Shown here: positions 27,337 through 38,316 of the stretch, piece by piece | Numbering within the stretch: the stretch's first letter is position 1 | Layout: each line of letters opens with the position of its first letter | Source of the DNA: Sphingomonas hominis | GTDB taxonomy: Bacteria > Pseudomonadota > Alphaproteobacteria > Sphingomonadales > Sphingomonadaceae | Assembly: GCF_013328205.1 (NCBI RefSeq) | Contig: NZ_JABULH010000004.1 | Coordinates: forward strand, 62,001 to 126,000 | Direction of reading: 5' to 3' | Length of the DNA stretch: 64,000 nucleotides | Position numbers and translations under genes: made by a program | Notes under the pieces: generated by a model | The model's input: the letters and a program-made list of their open reading frames with translations, nothing else | What the model was told of the DNA's origin: nothing | Database searches by the model: none

Positions 27337-28823
27337 GCCGCCGCGCGCACCGCCTGCGCGAGATAGTCGGTCAATCGCGCCTCGGTTCCCTCCGGCACGT
27401 GGAGCCCGAGCTTGCTGCGGCGATATAGGATGTCCTCCGCGGTCGACGCCCATTCGTCACTCACCAGGTAATCGACCTCGCCGCGCGTCAGCCCGCCGCC
27501 GAGGTCCTCGCCCAGCCCGCCGTCGAGGATGCGCGACACGCGCGTGCCATAAGCGCGCGCCAGCCGCCGCAGCAGCGCCGGGGCGACCTCGGGATGATCC
27601 AGTGCCAAATGAGCGAGGAAGCGCTCGAAATCGTCCATGTCGCCGCCGGGCAGTTCGGCGCCCGCGGTCCACGCCGTGCCCGCCTGCGGGAAGAACGGTG
27701 CCAGTTCGGCCATCGCGTGCTCGGCCAGCTTGCGATAGGTGGTGATCTTGCCACCGAAGATGCTCAGCATCGGCGCACGATCTTCGCTGCCATCGAGGTC
27801 GAGCACATAGTCGCGCGTCACCGCCGAGGCGCTGCCCGCCTGGTCGTCGTACAGCGGCCGGATGCCAGCGTAGCTCCATGCCACGTCGGCGCGGGTCAGC
27901 GTGCGCGTGAAATAACGATTGGCGGTTTCCAGCAGATAGTCGGTTTCGCTCTCGCTGATCTGCGCCTTGGCGGGCGCGCCCTCCCACGGCTCGTCGGTGG
28001 TGCCGACCAGCGTGTACTTGCCCTCATAGGGGATCGCGAACACGATACGCCGATCGGGGTTCTGCAACATGAAGGCGTGATCGCCCTCGTACAGTTTCGG
28101 CACGACGAGGTGGCTGCCCTTGACCAGCCGCACGCCGCGTTCGCTGCGGTTCGCGCCCGTCCGCCCGATCACGTCGGCGACCCACGGCCCCGCGGCATTG
28201 ACCAGCGCGCGCCCGCGCACCGTTGCTCGCCCGGCGTCACCCTCGATCGTCGCGATCCACTCGGCGCCGTCGCGGCGCGCGTCGATCAGCCGGGTGCGCG
28301 TGCGGATGTCGGCACCGTGCTCGGCCGCGTCGCGCGCGTTCAGCACCACCATGCGGCTGTCCTCGACCCAGCAGTCGGAATAAACGAACGCCTTACCCGC
28401 GCCGTCCTTTAAGCCGTTGCCGTACACCGTCTCATCCAGCGCGATCGTGTCGGTACCGGGCAGTTCCTCGCGCCCGCCGAGGTGATCGTAGAGGAACAGC
28501 CCCAGCCGCACCATCCACGCCGGCCTGGGCGATTGCGTCTGCGGCAGCACGAAGCGCAATGGCCAGATGATGTGCGGTGCCATTCGCCACAGCCGTTCAC
28601 GCTCGATCAACGCCTCACGCACCAGGCGGAACTCACCATATTCCAGGTAGCGCAACCCGCCGTGGATCAGCTTGGTCGAGGCCGAAGACGTGTGGCTGGC
28701 GAGATCGTCCTGTTCGACCAGCAGCACCGACAGGCCGCGCCCAGCGGCGTCACGCGCGATCCCCGCACCGTTGATGCCACCGCCGACGATCAGCAGGTCG
28801 TAGAGGTGAGAGGATTCGGTCAT
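27333..28823 (-). CDS. glpD: aerobic glycerol-3-phosphate dehydrogenase
   Basis: 496 residues. An N-terminal FAD-binding motif [20 protein letters not shown] is followed by the GlpD block [33 protein letters not shown] and a C-terminal helical domain (~395-496). The enzyme oxidises glycerol-3-phosphate to DHAP at the inner face of the membrane, giving electrons to ubiquinone. Its start ATG 28823 faces glpK across 119 bp. No glpF facilitator gene is nearby. Confidence 0.96.
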   Translation of the reverse strand: MTESSHLYDLLIVGGGINGAGIARDAAGRGLSVLLVEQDDLASHTSSASTKLIHGGLRYLEYGEFRLVREALIERERLWRMAPHIIWPLRFVLPQTQSPRPAWMVRLGLFLYDHLGGREELPGTDTIALDETVYGNGLKDGAGKAFVYSDCWVEDSRMVVLNARDAAEHGADIRTRTRLIDARRDGAEWIATIEGDAGRATVRGRALVNAAGPWVADVIGRTGANRSERGVRLVKGSHLVVPKLYEGDHAFMLQNPDRRIVFAIPYEGKYTLVGTTDEPWEGAPAKAQISESETDYLLETANRYFTRTLTRADVAWSYAGIRPLYDDQAGSASAVTRDYVLDLDGSEDRAPMLSIFGGKITTYRKLAEHAMAELAPFFPQAGTAWTAGAELPGGDMDDFERFLAHLALDHPEVAPALLRRLARAYGTRVSRILDGGLGEDLGGGLTRGEVDYLVSDEWASTAEDILYRRSKLGLHVPEGTEARLTDYLAQAVRAAA

Positions 28824-28830
28824 GGCAGGT

Positions 28831-28882
28831 CACTTTCGTTTGCTCTTTCGTATATAGTTCATTTGACGTGAAAACGAAAGTG
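28831..28882. promoter_or_regulatory. GlpR operator region between glpD and glpK
   Basis: CACTTTCGTTT at 28831-28841 is repeated in inverse orientation at 28872-28882, an 11-bp perfect match. CTTTCGT occurs at 28833-28839 and 28845-28851 (12-bp spacing) and inverted at 28874-28880. TATATA lies between them and TTGACG occurs at 28863 and 28883, consistent with promoter elements covered by operators. DeoR-family repressors are known to use TTTCG-type repeats; binding here is inferred. Confidence 0.6.
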
Positions 28883-28942
28883 TTGACGCAGCCCTGCGAA
28901 ACGCGCGACTGCTGCCGCCGGTCGGGTCAGGAGAGGACAAGC

Positions 28943-30427
<1,485 letters not shown>

Positions 30428-30750
30428 GAGAGGCTTGCGATAAGCAACGACTGCTTACACTCGAAGTGAGACACTCAGGCTGGCAACTCGGGTTCCGAAT
30501 AGCGGCTCATCGGCACGATGACCACCTGAGCGACGCTGCCGCTCCGGGGTTCTTTTACAGAACGCCCGCCACAAGGCACATAGAACGTACCCACCTATGC
30601 GCTAACGGCTAGGCAGCTCTTTAGTGGAGAACGAGCGGTCCGGTCGCACGCACCAAAAAGTGTCATAATCTGATTCGAGTTGCCGATGGTGATGGCAAAA
30701 ACTGCCTGCTCAGGCGTTCCGCACCTAACGCTACCCGGGAGATTGACCTA
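30428..30750. other. gene-free stretch, 323 bp
   Basis: Between glpK and a lone esterase. It reads as less GC-rich than its surroundings, with scattered A/T runs (CCAAAAAGTGTCATAATCTG around 30652-30671). CATAAT near 30664 could be a -10 element for the esterase. No coding frame with support was found. Confidence 0.45.
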
Positions 30751-31794
30751 GTGCCAGACCTCGCCAAGAACTCGTCGGCTGGCAACGGTCGCCAAAGGCC
30801 AATGGGTTGGCTGCTTGCTGCTGGAGCAGGCGTGATAGGTACTGCACTAGTGGCAAGACGAGCGCGCAAGATGACGCCCGTGGCCCTGGAGTTGCGTTCG
30901 CCACTTCTCTATGTGCCCTTGAACATCAACGCGCTGACCCGCCCACTGTTGAAGCAGCTATCGGCAGCGCGAACCGACGACACGGCCGGCGTCAAGGTAA
31001 CGACTCATCATGTGCCACGCGGTGCTGTAGAGGCTGCTACACGGCTTCTGGTGTGCGAACGTGCCGGGTCATCGGGCGTACGGCCGGTGCTGTTCTGGAT
31101 GCACGGGGGCGGATACGTCCTGGGCACGCCCGAGCAGGACACGACGTTTATTGAGCGCCTGCTTGCGCGCTTCGACATCGTTGTCGCAACCGTCGACTAC
31201 CGCCTTGCGCCTGATCATCCTTATCCCGCTCCCCTCGATGATTGCCACGCAGCGCTCTCATGGGTGGTTGACCACGCAGAAGATCTGGGCGTCGACACCA
31301 CGCGCATCATCATAGGCGGGCAGAGTGCCGGCGGTGGTCTCGCCGCCGCGCTTGTGCAGCGAACAGTTGATCAGGGTCCGATCAAACCGATTTTCCAGGT
31401 GCTGGTCTACCCAATGCTCGATGCGATGACGGTCGCGCGAAAGGATGACAGCGGAACTGGTGACTTCATCTGGACAAGCGACAGCAATCGATATGGTTGG
31501 CAAAGCTACCTGGGGCGCGATCCTACCAGCGGAAATTACCCGCCCTACGCGGTATCTGCAGCACGCACCGACCTTTCCCGGTTACCACCTACGTGGCTCG
31601 GGGTAGGCACCCTGGACCTGTTTCATGCAGAAGATGTGGCTTACGCGCGACGCCTGAAACAGGCTGGCGTGGATTGCGAGCTGTATGAAGTCGGCGGGGC
31701 ATATCACGCGTTCAACGTCCTCTGCCCGAATGCCGAGCCAACAAGGCGTTTCAACGAGTCGATGTTCGTCGCCATCGAGCGGGCATTATGCTGA
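30751..31794 (+). CDS. HSL-family (family IV) alpha/beta-hydrolase
   Basis: 347 residues. An N-terminal hydrophobic stretch (MGWLLAAGAGVIGTALVARR, ~18-37) may anchor it in the membrane. The oxyanion motif HGGG begins at His118 (FWMHGGGYVLGTPEQ), the nucleophile elbow GQSAGG has Ser192, and acid and base are about Asp289 (GTLDLFHAED) and His319 (GAYHAFNVL). This is a complete family IV esterase triad. The GTG start has GGGAGA eight bases upstream. Codon choice looks less GC-biased than in neighbours and both flanks lack genes, hinting at acquisition by transfer. Confidence 0.87.
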   Translation: MPDLAKNSSAGNGRQRPMGWLLAAGAGVIGTALVARRARKMTPVALELRSPLLYVPLNINALTRPLLKQLSAARTDDTAGVKVTTHHVPRGAVEAATRLLVCERAGSSGVRPVLFWMHGGGYVLGTPEQDTTFIERLLARFDIVVATVDYRLAPDHPYPAPLDDCHAALSWVVDHAEDLGVDTTRIIIGGQSAGGGLAAALVQRTVDQGPIKPIFQVLVYPMLDAMTVARKDDSGTGDFIWTSDSNRYGWQSYLGRDPTSGNYPPYAVSAARTDLSRLPPTWLGVGTLDLFHAEDVAYARRLKQAGVDCELYEVGGAYHAFNVLCPNAEPTRRFNESMFVAIERALC

Positions 31795-31931
31795 GATCAG
31801 CAACCTGTTTGATGGTTGAAGATCTGAACTGCACCAGCACTTATCCGTCTCAGCATGGCCTTGCTGCAACATATGCTTGAGGAAAGCTGCGGGCTTCTAA
31901 ACGCGGTGCCTTTGGAAAGGCCGACAGGATG

Positions 31932-31952
31932 CGACCTCACCTATTGAGGTCG
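31932..31952. terminator. small stem-loop after the esterase gene
   Basis: CGACCTC and GAGGTCG form a 7-bp stem with a 7-nt loop, about 140 bp after the esterase stop. There is no T-run. Weak candidate. Confidence 0.25.
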
Positions 31953-31997
31953 ACATTTCGCTTAGCGTCAGCAGTTACCTAGTTAGCGAGCAGCGCA

Positions 31998-32030
31998 ACA
32001 AAAAAGGGCGGCCCGTTGCCGGACCGCCCC
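31998..32030 (-). terminator. Rho-independent terminator of rplM-rpsI
   Basis: On the minus strand, a 9-bp GC-rich stem (32029-32006, one T-G pair, loop GGCAAC) is followed directly by a run of T (complement of the A-run at 32000-32005). It lies about 25 bp after the rpsI stop. This is the clearest intrinsic terminator in the window. Confidence 0.85.
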
Positions 32031-32054
32031 CTCGTACAACCGGGAAGGTTGAAC

Positions 32055-32603
32055 TTAACGCTTCGAGAACTGGAAGCTGCGGCGTGCCTTGGCGCGGCCG
32101 TACTTCTTGCGCTCGACGACGCGCGGGTCGCGCGTCAGGAAGCCGGCCGACTTGACCGGGGCGCGCAGCACCGGCTCGAACTTGGTCAGCGCCTGGCTGA
32201 TGCCGTGCTTGACCGCGCCGGCTTGACCCGACAGGCCGCCGCCCTTGACGGTGCAGATCACGTCATACTGACCTTCGCGCTCGGTGATGCCGAACACCTG
32301 GTTGATGACGAGGCGCAGCGTCGGACGCGCGAAATAGACTTCCTGATCGCGACCGTTGATCGTGATCTTGCCCGAACCCGGCTTCAGCCAGACGCGTGCA
32401 ACCGCGTCCTTGCGGCGACCGGTCGCATAGGCGCGGCCGTACTTGTCGAGTTCCTGCGCGCGCAGCGGAGCGCGCTGAACCGGCTCATCGATCTGGCCGG
32501 CGAGATATGCCTCGGCCTTGTCGTCCGAGTTTTCCTGCGCGACCGACGCCTGCTGCTGCAGTGCGGCGCCGAGGTCGGAAAGGGACTGGCGGTTGTCGGA
32601 CAT
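32055..32603 (-). CDS. rpsI: 30S ribosomal protein S9
   Basis: 182 residues. The conserved S9 body begins at about residue 57 with [20 protein letters not shown] and ends with the basic tail [20 protein letters not shown] and the final FSKR. The first ~50 residues, acidic and Gln-rich, form an N-terminal extension that E. coli S9 lacks but that is usual in alphaproteobacteria. The ATG shares its A with the rplM stop (TGATG), so translation of S9 is coupled to L13. Confidence 0.98.
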   Translation of the reverse strand: MSDNRQSLSDLGAALQQQASVAQENSDDKAEAYLAGQIDEPVQRAPLRAQELDKYGRAYATGRRKDAVARVWLKPGSGKITINGRDQEVYFARPTLRLVINQVFGITEREGQYDVICTVKGGGLSGQAGAVKHGISQALTKFEPVLRAPVKSAGFLTRDPRVVERKKYGRAKARRSFQFSKR

Positions 32604-33082
32604 CAGGCGCCCACCTTGTTCTTGCGGCTCATGCCGGCGATATCGAGAGTCTCGGGGTTCTGGGCTTCGTGCGGATGCTCGGTGCCCTTGAAGATGCGCA
32701 GGTGGCGCATCTGCTCGCGACCCAGCGGCCCACGCGGGATCATGCGCTCGACGGCCTTTTCCAGCACGCGCTCGGGGAAGCGACCTTCCAGCACCTTGGC
32801 CGCGGTCACGCCCTTGATGCCGCCGGCGTAACCGGTGTGCTTGTAATAGACCTTCTTCTCCGCCTTGTTCGACGTGAAGCGGATCTTGTCCGCGTTGATG
32901 ACGATGACATTGTCACCGCAATCGACGTGGGGGGTGAAGCTGGTCTTGTGCTTACCGCGCAGCACGTTGGCGATCACCACCGCCGCGCGACCGACCACCA
33001 GGCCCTCCGCGTCGACGATGTGCCACTTCTTCTCCACCTCGTGCGGCTTGGCCGACTTGGTGGTCTTCATCAGCGCCTTCAT
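32603..33082 (-). CDS. rplM: 50S ribosomal protein L13
   Basis: 159 residues with the L13 features [49 protein letters not shown], and GMLPRG-like [21 protein letters not shown]. It binds 23S rRNA early in 50S assembly. A 5' leader with a strong hairpin (33116-33142) and a promoter at 33151-33179 lie upstream. The rplM-rpsI pair is a conserved operon. Confidence 0.98.
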   Translation of the reverse strand: MKALMKTTKSAKPHEVEKKWHIVDAEGLVVGRAAVVIANVLRGKHKTSFTPHVDCGDNVIVINADKIRFTSNKAEKKVYYKHTGYAGGIKGVTAAKVLEGRFPERVLEKAVERMIPRGPLGREQMRHLRIFKGTEHPHEAQNPETLDIAGMSRKNKVGA

Positions 33083-33115
33083 GGGCTTCGTGACCTTGTT
33101 TGAACGAAAGAAAAG

Positions 33116-33142
33116 CGACGCGCCGGGAAGCCCCGCGCGTCG
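33116..33142 (-). ncRNA. hairpin in the rplM 5' leader (or ctaA terminator)
   Basis: Two 12-nt arms, 33116-33127 and 33131-33142, pair with one mismatch around a 3-nt loop. On the minus strand the hairpin is followed by a T-rich stretch, CTTTTCTTTCG, then 33 nt later by the rplM ATG. With the promoter proposed at 33151-33179 it would sit at the very 5' end of the rplM mRNA. It could alternatively end ctaA transcripts. Confidence 0.5.
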
Positions 33143-33150
33143 TTGGCGCT

Positions 33151-33179
33151 CAATTGCCGCTACCGACCCGGCAAGTCAA
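33151..33179 (-). promoter_or_regulatory. promoter candidate for rplM-rpsI
   Basis: On the minus strand, TTGACT (33179-33174) and CAATTG (33156-33151) are separated by 17 bp. The -35 is close to the alphaproteobacterial CTTGAC consensus; the -10 is poor. A transcript start near 33144 is implied. Confidence 0.4.
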
Positions 33180-33222
33180 GGTTTTCGCCACTTTACTGAC
33201 GGGTATCAGAATACCTGCTGAC

Positions 33223-34266
33223 TTAGCGCGTTGATCTGGCACTCACGCCGTGCGCCGCGATCACGCTGGCGATCAGCAGCAGCGCGGCGTTCGCCTGATG
33301 CGACACCGCCACCAGGATCTCCACCCCGCTCAACAGCGTGGCGATGCCGAGCGCGATCTGGATCGTCACCAGCACCACCACCGCTGTTGCGACGAGCTCA
33401 TGTCCGGCAAGGCGCGCCCGCCACGCCAGCCACAACAGCCCCGCCGCCGTAGCGAACGCCAGCCAGCGATGGATGAACTGAACCACGATGGCATTGTCGA
33501 CGATGTTGGCAGCGGCGGGCGTCAGCATCGGCACGCCCGAGGGGAACAAGGTTTCACCCATCAGCGGCCAGCTCGCGAAGGCATAGCCCGCGTCGAGCCC
33601 GGCGGTGAACGCGCCATAAGTGATCTGCACGAACAACAGCAGCAATGCGGCCGCGACACCGAGGGTCATCCGCGCCGGACGCGCGAGCGGGGAGGCGGCG
33701 AGGGCGCCGAGATCGCGCGCGGTCCACACGATCCCCGCCAGGATGGTCAGCGCGGTCACCAGATGCACCGCCAGCCGCACGTGGCTGACGTCGGTGCGCT
33801 CCGACAGGCCCGATGCGACCATCCACCAGCCGATTGCCCCCTGCAAACCGCCGAGTGCGAGTAGCGCGACCAGCCGCCAGCCGTAACCCGTTGGGATGCG
33901 CCGGCGCAGCGCGAACCAGATCAACGGCAGCGCGAACGCCATGCCGATCACGCGCCCGAGCACGCGGTGGAGATACTCCCAGAAGAAGATCGCCTTGAAC
34001 CCGTCGAGCGTCATGCCGCGATTGAGCTGCTGGTATTCCGGGATGCGCTGGTAGTTGGCGAACTCGGCCTGCCATTGCGCATCAGTCAGCGGCGGGATGA
34101 TTCCGCTAATCGGCTTCCATTCGGTGATCGACAGCCCCGATTCGGTCAGCCGCGTGATGCCGCCGACGATGACCATCGCGACGATCAGCGCGGCGACCGC
34201 GTAGAGCCAGCGCGCGATCGCCAGCGGTCGCGCCGTGGTGGAGTAACCGGGAGTTGCCTGAAGCAT
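33223..34266 (-). CDS. ctaA: heme A synthase (COX15/CtaA)
   Basis: 347 residues, polytopic, with about eight hydrophobic helices. Family motifs include GGITRLTESGLSITEWKPI after the first helix and the four conserved histidine regions WEYLHRVLGR, HVRLAVHL, FIHRWLAF and SHQANAALL that ligate heme. The enzyme oxidises the methyl of heme O to make heme A for aa3-type cytochrome oxidase. Upstream it is divergent from a MerC-type gene. Confidence 0.96.
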   Translation of the reverse strand: MLQATPGYSTTARPLAIARWLYAVAALIVAMVIVGGITRLTESGLSITEWKPISGIIPPLTDAQWQAEFANYQRIPEYQQLNRGMTLDGFKAIFFWEYLHRVLGRVIGMAFALPLIWFALRRRIPTGYGWRLVALLALGGLQGAIGWWMVASGLSERTDVSHVRLAVHLVTALTILAGIVWTARDLGALAASPLARPARMTLGVAAALLLLFVQITYGAFTAGLDAGYAFASWPLMGETLFPSGVPMLTPAAANIVDNAIVVQFIHRWLAFATAAGLLWLAWRARLAGHELVATAVVVLVTIQIALGIATLLSGVEILVAVSHQANAALLLIASVIAAHGVSARSTR

Positions 34267-34386
34267 GACACGCCATACGCCGAATCACGCCGAGCGTCGA
34301 TCATCCCACGGCGACGAAGCGCGACCTGGGGCAAAATGTCTCATGTGATATTGTATCTAGCGCGTGTTCGGCCTAGATGGCGGGTG

Positions 34387-34773
34387 ATGGCTGAACCGAC
34401 CACCTCGACAAACGGCGCGCGGCGGCTCGATCGCTGGGCGATGTGGCTGTCGGCGGCGTGCGTCGTGCATTGCCTGGCGACGACGGTGATGGTGGCGCTG
34501 TTGTCGACTGCGGGCGGGTTGCTGGGCAATCCGTTGATCCACGAAGTCGGGCTGGTGCTCGCGATCCTGCTCGGCGCGCTGGCGTTCGGGAAGGGCATCG
34601 TCGATCACGGCCGCCCGCTGCCGCTGCTGCTGGGCGGAACGGGGCTGGCGATGATGGCGGCGGCGGTGATGGTGCCGCACGGCGCGCATCACCTGACCGA
34701 GAGTGCGCTGACGATCCTCGGCGTGGTGGTGCTGGCGACCGGTCACGCGCTCAATCGGCACCGCCACGCCTGA
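34387..34773 (+). CDS. MerC-domain membrane protein
   Basis: 128 residues with four hydrophobic helices. MWLSAACVVHCLATTVMV in helix 1 carries the metal-binding CVVHC pattern of MerC mercury-transport proteins, and a His-rich end (PHGAHH; NRHRHA) is present. Chromosomal MerC-domain proteins in sphingomonads are not always tied to mercury and no mer genes are nearby, so another metal is possible. An upstream ATG at 34336 adds a poor N-terminus. GATA-TTG-TATC around 34347-34357 could be an operator, weakly. Confidence 0.78.
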   Translation: MAEPTTSTNGARRLDRWAMWLSAACVVHCLATTVMVALLSTAGGLLGNPLIHEVGLVLAILLGALAFGKGIVDHGRPLPLLLGGTGLAMMAAAVMVPHGAHHLTESALTILGVVVLATGHALNRHRHA

Positions 34774-35109
34774 TCGTGCGAGGCGCGCGCCTCGCGCCTT
34801 GATAGGTGGCAATCACCGCAGCTCGAACAAGCGGATGAGCCATGGACCCGCATTCGTGAGGGCGTGTTCGTTGGATACGAACGCTCGGCGGTAGTTTCTG
34901 ACCTCGCGCAGTCCATGTCGCTTCAAACACCGGGGCGGTCTGCCTCGCGGTAAGCGAATCCGCTGACCGAGGAGCGCGGCAATAGGGAGAGTGCGCGCGC
35001 GTCGCACAACCGAGCGCGCGAGCACCACATGCGGCTCCGATCGGGTAGGCCACCGGCATGGTAGATCGTTGCAATCGACACGACGGTTAGGCTGGTATAT
35101 TCGGCCGCG
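34774..35109. other. gene-free stretch, 336 bp
   Basis: Between the MerC-type gene and dxs. It begins with a perfect 18-bp palindrome (34778-34795, GCGAGGCGC and its complement) four bases after the stop, possibly a transcription end, and finishes with TATATT at 35096-35101, nine bases before the dxs ATG. No coding frame is supported in between. Confidence 0.5.
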
Positions 35110-37029
35110 ATGGCCAATGTTCCCGCTACGCCGCTGCTCGACACCGTTCGCACCCCCGCCGACCTTCGCAAGCTCAGCCCCGAGCAATTGCCGCAACTGG
35201 CGGACGAACTGCGGCAGGAGACGATCTCGGCGGTCGGCACCACTGGCGGCCACCTGGGTTCGGGCCTCGGCGTGGTCGAGCTGACCACCGCAATCCACTA
35301 CGTGTTCGACACCCCCCGCGACCGGCTGATCTGGGACGTCGGGCACCAATGCTACCCGCACAAAATCCTGACCGGCCGCCGCGACCGTATTCGCACGCTG
35401 CGTCAGGGCGGCGGGCTGTCGGGTTTCACCAAGCGTAGCGAGAGCGAGTACGACCCGTTCGGCGCCGCGCATTCCTCGACCTCGATCTCGGCCGCGCTCG
35501 GCTTCGCAGTCGCCAACAAGCTCGCGGGCACGCCGGGCAAGGGCATCGCGGTGATCGGCGACGGGGCGATGTCAGCCGGCATGGCGTATGAGGCGATGAA
35601 CAATGCCGAGGCCGCGGGTAACCGGCTGGTCGTCATCCTCAACGACAATGACATGTCGATCGCGCCGCCGGTGGGTGGCCTCTCGGCCTATCTGTCGCGC
35701 ATGGTGTCGAGCCGCGAGTTCCTATCGCTTCGAGACCTGATGAAGAAGGTCGCGCGCAAGCTGCCGCGTCCGTTCCACTCCGCCGCGCGCAAGACCGATG
35801 AATTCGCCCGAGGGATGACGATGGGCGGCACCTTGTTTGAGGAACTCGGCTTCTACTACGTCGGTCCGATCGACGGCCACAATCTCGAGCATCTGATCCC
35901 GGTGCTGGAGAACGTGCGCGACGCGGAAGAAGGCCCGATCCTCGTCCACGTCGTGACCAAGAAGGGGAAGGGTTACGCTCCCGCCGAAGCGGCGGCCGAC
36001 AAATATCACGGCGTGCAGAAGTTCGACGTCATCACCGGCACCCAGGCCAAGGCACCGCCCGGACCGCCGCAATACCAGAACGTGTTCGGCGAAACGCTGG
36101 CAAAGGAAGCCGCCGCCGACCCGCGCATCTGCGCGATCACTGCGGCGATGCCGTCGGGCACCGGGCTCGACAAATTCGCGCAAGCCTATCCTGACCGCTT
36201 CTTCGATGTCGGCATCGCCGAGCAGCACGCGGTCACCTTTGCCGCTGGTCTCGCCGCGCAGGGGATGCGCCCGTTCGCCGCGATCTACTCGACCTTCCTC
36301 CAGCGCGCCTATGATCAGGTCGTCCATGACGTCGCGATCCAGAACCTGCCGGTCCGCTTCGCGATCGACCGCGCCGGCCTCGTCGGCGCGGACGGCGCGA
36401 CCCATGCCGGCAGCTTTGACGTGACCTACTTGGCCACGCTGCCCAATTTCGTCGTCATGGCGGCGGCAGACGAGGCCGAGCTGGTTCACATGGTCCACAC
36501 CTGTGTCGAGCATGATTCCGGCCCGATCGCGGTGCGCTACCCGCGCGGCAACGGCACCGGCGTGGCATTGCCCGAGACGCCCGAGTTGTTGGAAATCGGA
36601 AAGGGCCGCGTCGTGCGCGAGGGCAAGAAGGTCGCGATCCTGTCGCTCGGCACCCGCCTGGCCGAGGCGCAGCGCGCCGCCGACACGCTGGAGGCGCGCG
36701 GGCTGTCGACCACCGTCGCCGACCTGCGTTTCGCCAAGCCGCTCGATGAAGCGCTGATCCGCCGCCTGCTGACCACCCACGAGGTCGCGGTGACGATCGA
36801 GGAGAATGCGGTCGGTGGCCTCGGCGCACACGTGCTGACGATGGCCTCAGACGAGGGGCTGACCGACGCGGGGCTCAAGATCCGCACTATGCGTCTGCCC
36901 GATCTGTTCCAGGATCAGGACAAGCCCGAGGTGCAATATGCGCAGGCCGGGCTCGACGCCGATGCGATCGTCGACACGGTGCTGAAAGCGCTGCGCTATA
37001 ACGAGGCAGGGCAGGCGGCGAGCGCCTGA
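35110..37029 (+). CDS. dxs: 1-deoxy-D-xylulose-5-phosphate synthase
   Basis: 639 residues. It has the TPP-binding block [47 protein letters not shown], the transketolase pyrimidine domain with [19 protein letters not shown], and a C-terminal domain with [13 protein letters not shown]. The enzyme joins pyruvate and glyceraldehyde-3-phosphate at the start of the MEP isoprenoid route, which feeds ubiquinone and carotenoids. The N-terminus ([16 protein letters not shown]) supports ATG 35110. No SD is seen and a TATATT box lies only nine bases upstream. Confidence 0.97.
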   Translation: MANVPATPLLDTVRTPADLRKLSPEQLPQLADELRQETISAVGTTGGHLGSGLGVVELTTAIHYVFDTPRDRLIWDVGHQCYPHKILTGRRDRIRTLRQGGGLSGFTKRSESEYDPFGAAHSSTSISAALGFAVANKLAGTPGKGIAVIGDGAMSAGMAYEAMNNAEAAGNRLVVILNDNDMSIAPPVGGLSAYLSRMVSSREFLSLRDLMKKVARKLPRPFHSAARKTDEFARGMTMGGTLFEELGFYYVGPIDGHNLEHLIPVLENVRDAEEGPILVHVVTKKGKGYAPAEAAADKYHGVQKFDVITGTQAKAPPGPPQYQNVFGETLAKEAAADPRICAITAAMPSGTGLDKFAQAYPDRFFDVGIAEQHAVTFAAGLAAQGMRPFAAIYSTFLQRAYDQVVHDVAIQNLPVRFAIDRAGLVGADGATHAGSFDVTYLATLPNFVVMAAADEAELVHMVHTCVEHDSGPIAVRYPRGNGTGVALPETPELLEIGKGRVVREGKKVAILSLGTRLAEAQRAADTLEARGLSTTVADLRFAKPLDEALIRRLLTTHEVAVTIEENAVGGLGAHVLTMASDEGLTDAGLKIRTMRLPDLFQDQDKPEVQYAQAGLDADAIVDTVLKALRYNEAGQAASA

Positions 37030-37048
37030 GCGCGCTGGCATTACGCGC

Positions 37049-37459
37049 ATGACCGGTTGGCAGAAGGTCGCGGCGCTGACCGCGCTCTACGTCGTCGGGC
37101 TGTTATGGGTGAACTGGAACATGGTGCGCCGGGTCCGCGGCGCGCAGGCGGCGCGCGCTGCCTGGACCGCAGCTGAGTTCGACGCGGTCTTCGCCGACTG
37201 CGCACCGGCCGTGGCACCCGCGGTGCGAGAGGCGGTGGCGCCGCTCTACGGCGGAGGGGTGGTGCCCAGGCCGGAGGACACGCTCAAACGTTTCCTCAAG
37301 CTCGACAATGGCGAGATCGAGGACTTGGCGGCAGCGATCGTCCGCCGCCTCGACCCTAGCATCGCACCCGACACCCGCGTCATCCCGGCACTACCTGATA
37401 TCGCCGCGCTGACCCGCTACGTCGACGCGCAGGTCGCGTCCGGTAACGTTGCTCGCTGA
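37049..37459 (+). CDS. hypothetical protein with one N-terminal membrane helix
   Basis: 136 residues. An N-terminal helix (VAALTALYVVGLLWVNWNMV, ~7-26) is followed by a soluble segment with no motif I recognise. It lies 19 bp after dxs on the same strand and may be co-transcribed. The protein ends 12 bp from the convergent YdeN-type hydrolase. Base use matches neighbours, so it looks like a real gene. No function is proposed. Confidence 0.6.
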   Translation: MTGWQKVAALTALYVVGLLWVNWNMVRRVRGAQAARAAWTAAEFDAVFADCAPAVAPAVREAVAPLYGGGVVPRPEDTLKRFLKLDNGEIEDLAAAIVRRLDPSIAPDTRVIPALPDIAALTRYVDAQVASGNVAR

Positions 37460-37471
37460 CGACCGCTCGGC

Positions 37472-38137
37472 TCACCGCAGCGCTGACCGATGGTCGTAGT
37501 TCCTTGGCGATGAAAGGATCGCGCGTGCATCACCCGGCGAGCGCACCTCGCCGTAACGGCCGCCCGTCGCCGCCAGCACGCGATCGAGCAGTTCCTGTCC
37601 CTCAGGCCAACGACCCAGTCCGCTCGCCGCATTGATGTGCCCATGCGGTCCGATGTCGACGAAGTGACTGCCCCAATCGACCGCCAGGCTGTGCGCGCGA
37701 TCGGCGTCGATCCACGGATCGTCGCTCGACGACACCACGATCGAGGGGAAGGGCAGCGGCTGCTTGGGCGCGGGCGCGAATGGTCTCAGCTCGTCCGCGA
37801 CATGCGCGCGGTCGACATCGGCCGGCGCGACCAGCAGCGCGCCGGCGACCGGCCAGCCATAAGGCTGCGGGCTCATCGCGGCCCACCACGCGACCGCAAC
37901 GCAACCGAGCGAGTGCGCCACCAGGATCACCGGCGCGCGCGCCGATGAGATCGCCTGATCGAGCTTGGTCACCCAGGCATTACGGTGCGGGCGGTCCCAC
38001 ATGCCGAGTTCGACACGCGACGTGTCGGGTCGGCTCTTCTCCCACAAGCTCTGCCAATGTGCCGGACCCGAGCCGCCCAGTCCCGGTATGGTGAGGATCG
38101 TCGGCGAAACCGACAGGTCGAACATCGCGCGTGCCAT
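37472..38137 (-). CDS. RBBP9/YdeN-family serine hydrolase
   Basis: 221 residues, a compact alpha/beta-hydrolase. Family marks are TILTIPGLGGSGPAHWQSLW at the start, the nucleophile elbow VAHSLGC, the acid in SSSDDPWIDADRA and the base in GPHGHINAASGLGRWPEG. This exact order is typical of RBBP9/YdeN proteins, small serine hydrolases of unclear physiological substrate. The Ser-Asp-His triad appears complete. No signal peptide is present. Confidence 0.88.
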   Translation of the reverse strand: MARAMFDLSVSPTILTIPGLGGSGPAHWQSLWEKSRPDTSRVELGMWDRPHRNAWVTKLDQAISSARAPVILVAHSLGCVAVAWWAAMSPQPYGWPVAGALLVAPADVDRAHVADELRPFAPAPKQPLPFPSIVVSSSDDPWIDADRAHSLAVDWGSHFVDIGPHGHINAASGLGRWPEGQELLDRVLAATGGRYGEVRSPGDARAILSSPRNYDHRSALR

Positions 38138-38316
38138 GCGTCACCTCTCTGACCGGTCGCACGGGATGCGCGCCCGGCTTGGCGAGGCCGCGGCGCAGTC
38201 TAGGGGTCGGCACCACCGCGGCCTCGTCAAGCAAGGTATTACCTACTAAGCCGATCGACAATCGTGCAGCGCAGCAATTCGTATGAAATGAGGCGCGATT
38301 GCGGCAGACCGTTTTT

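Noticed and set aside
28863-28890. Assigning exact promoters for glpD and glpK from the two TTGACG hexamers
   Set aside because: No convincing -10 lies at 16-18 bp from either in the glpK direction, so only a general regulatory region is reported.
34336-34386. Upstream ATG for the MerC-type gene and a possible Zur-like site (GATA-TTG-TATC)
   Set aside because: The added N-terminus is atypical, and the inverted repeat is too short to assign to Zur or any metal regulator.
33967-34386. Plus-strand open frame extending upstream of the MerC-type gene through ctaA
   Set aside because: It is antisense to a clear heme A synthase, and only the last 128 codons resemble a protein family.
34778-34795. 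18-bp GC palindrome after the MerC-type gene as an operator
   Set aside because: Alternating GC sequence makes short palindromes likely by chance here; there is no gene start nearby, so at most a weak terminator.
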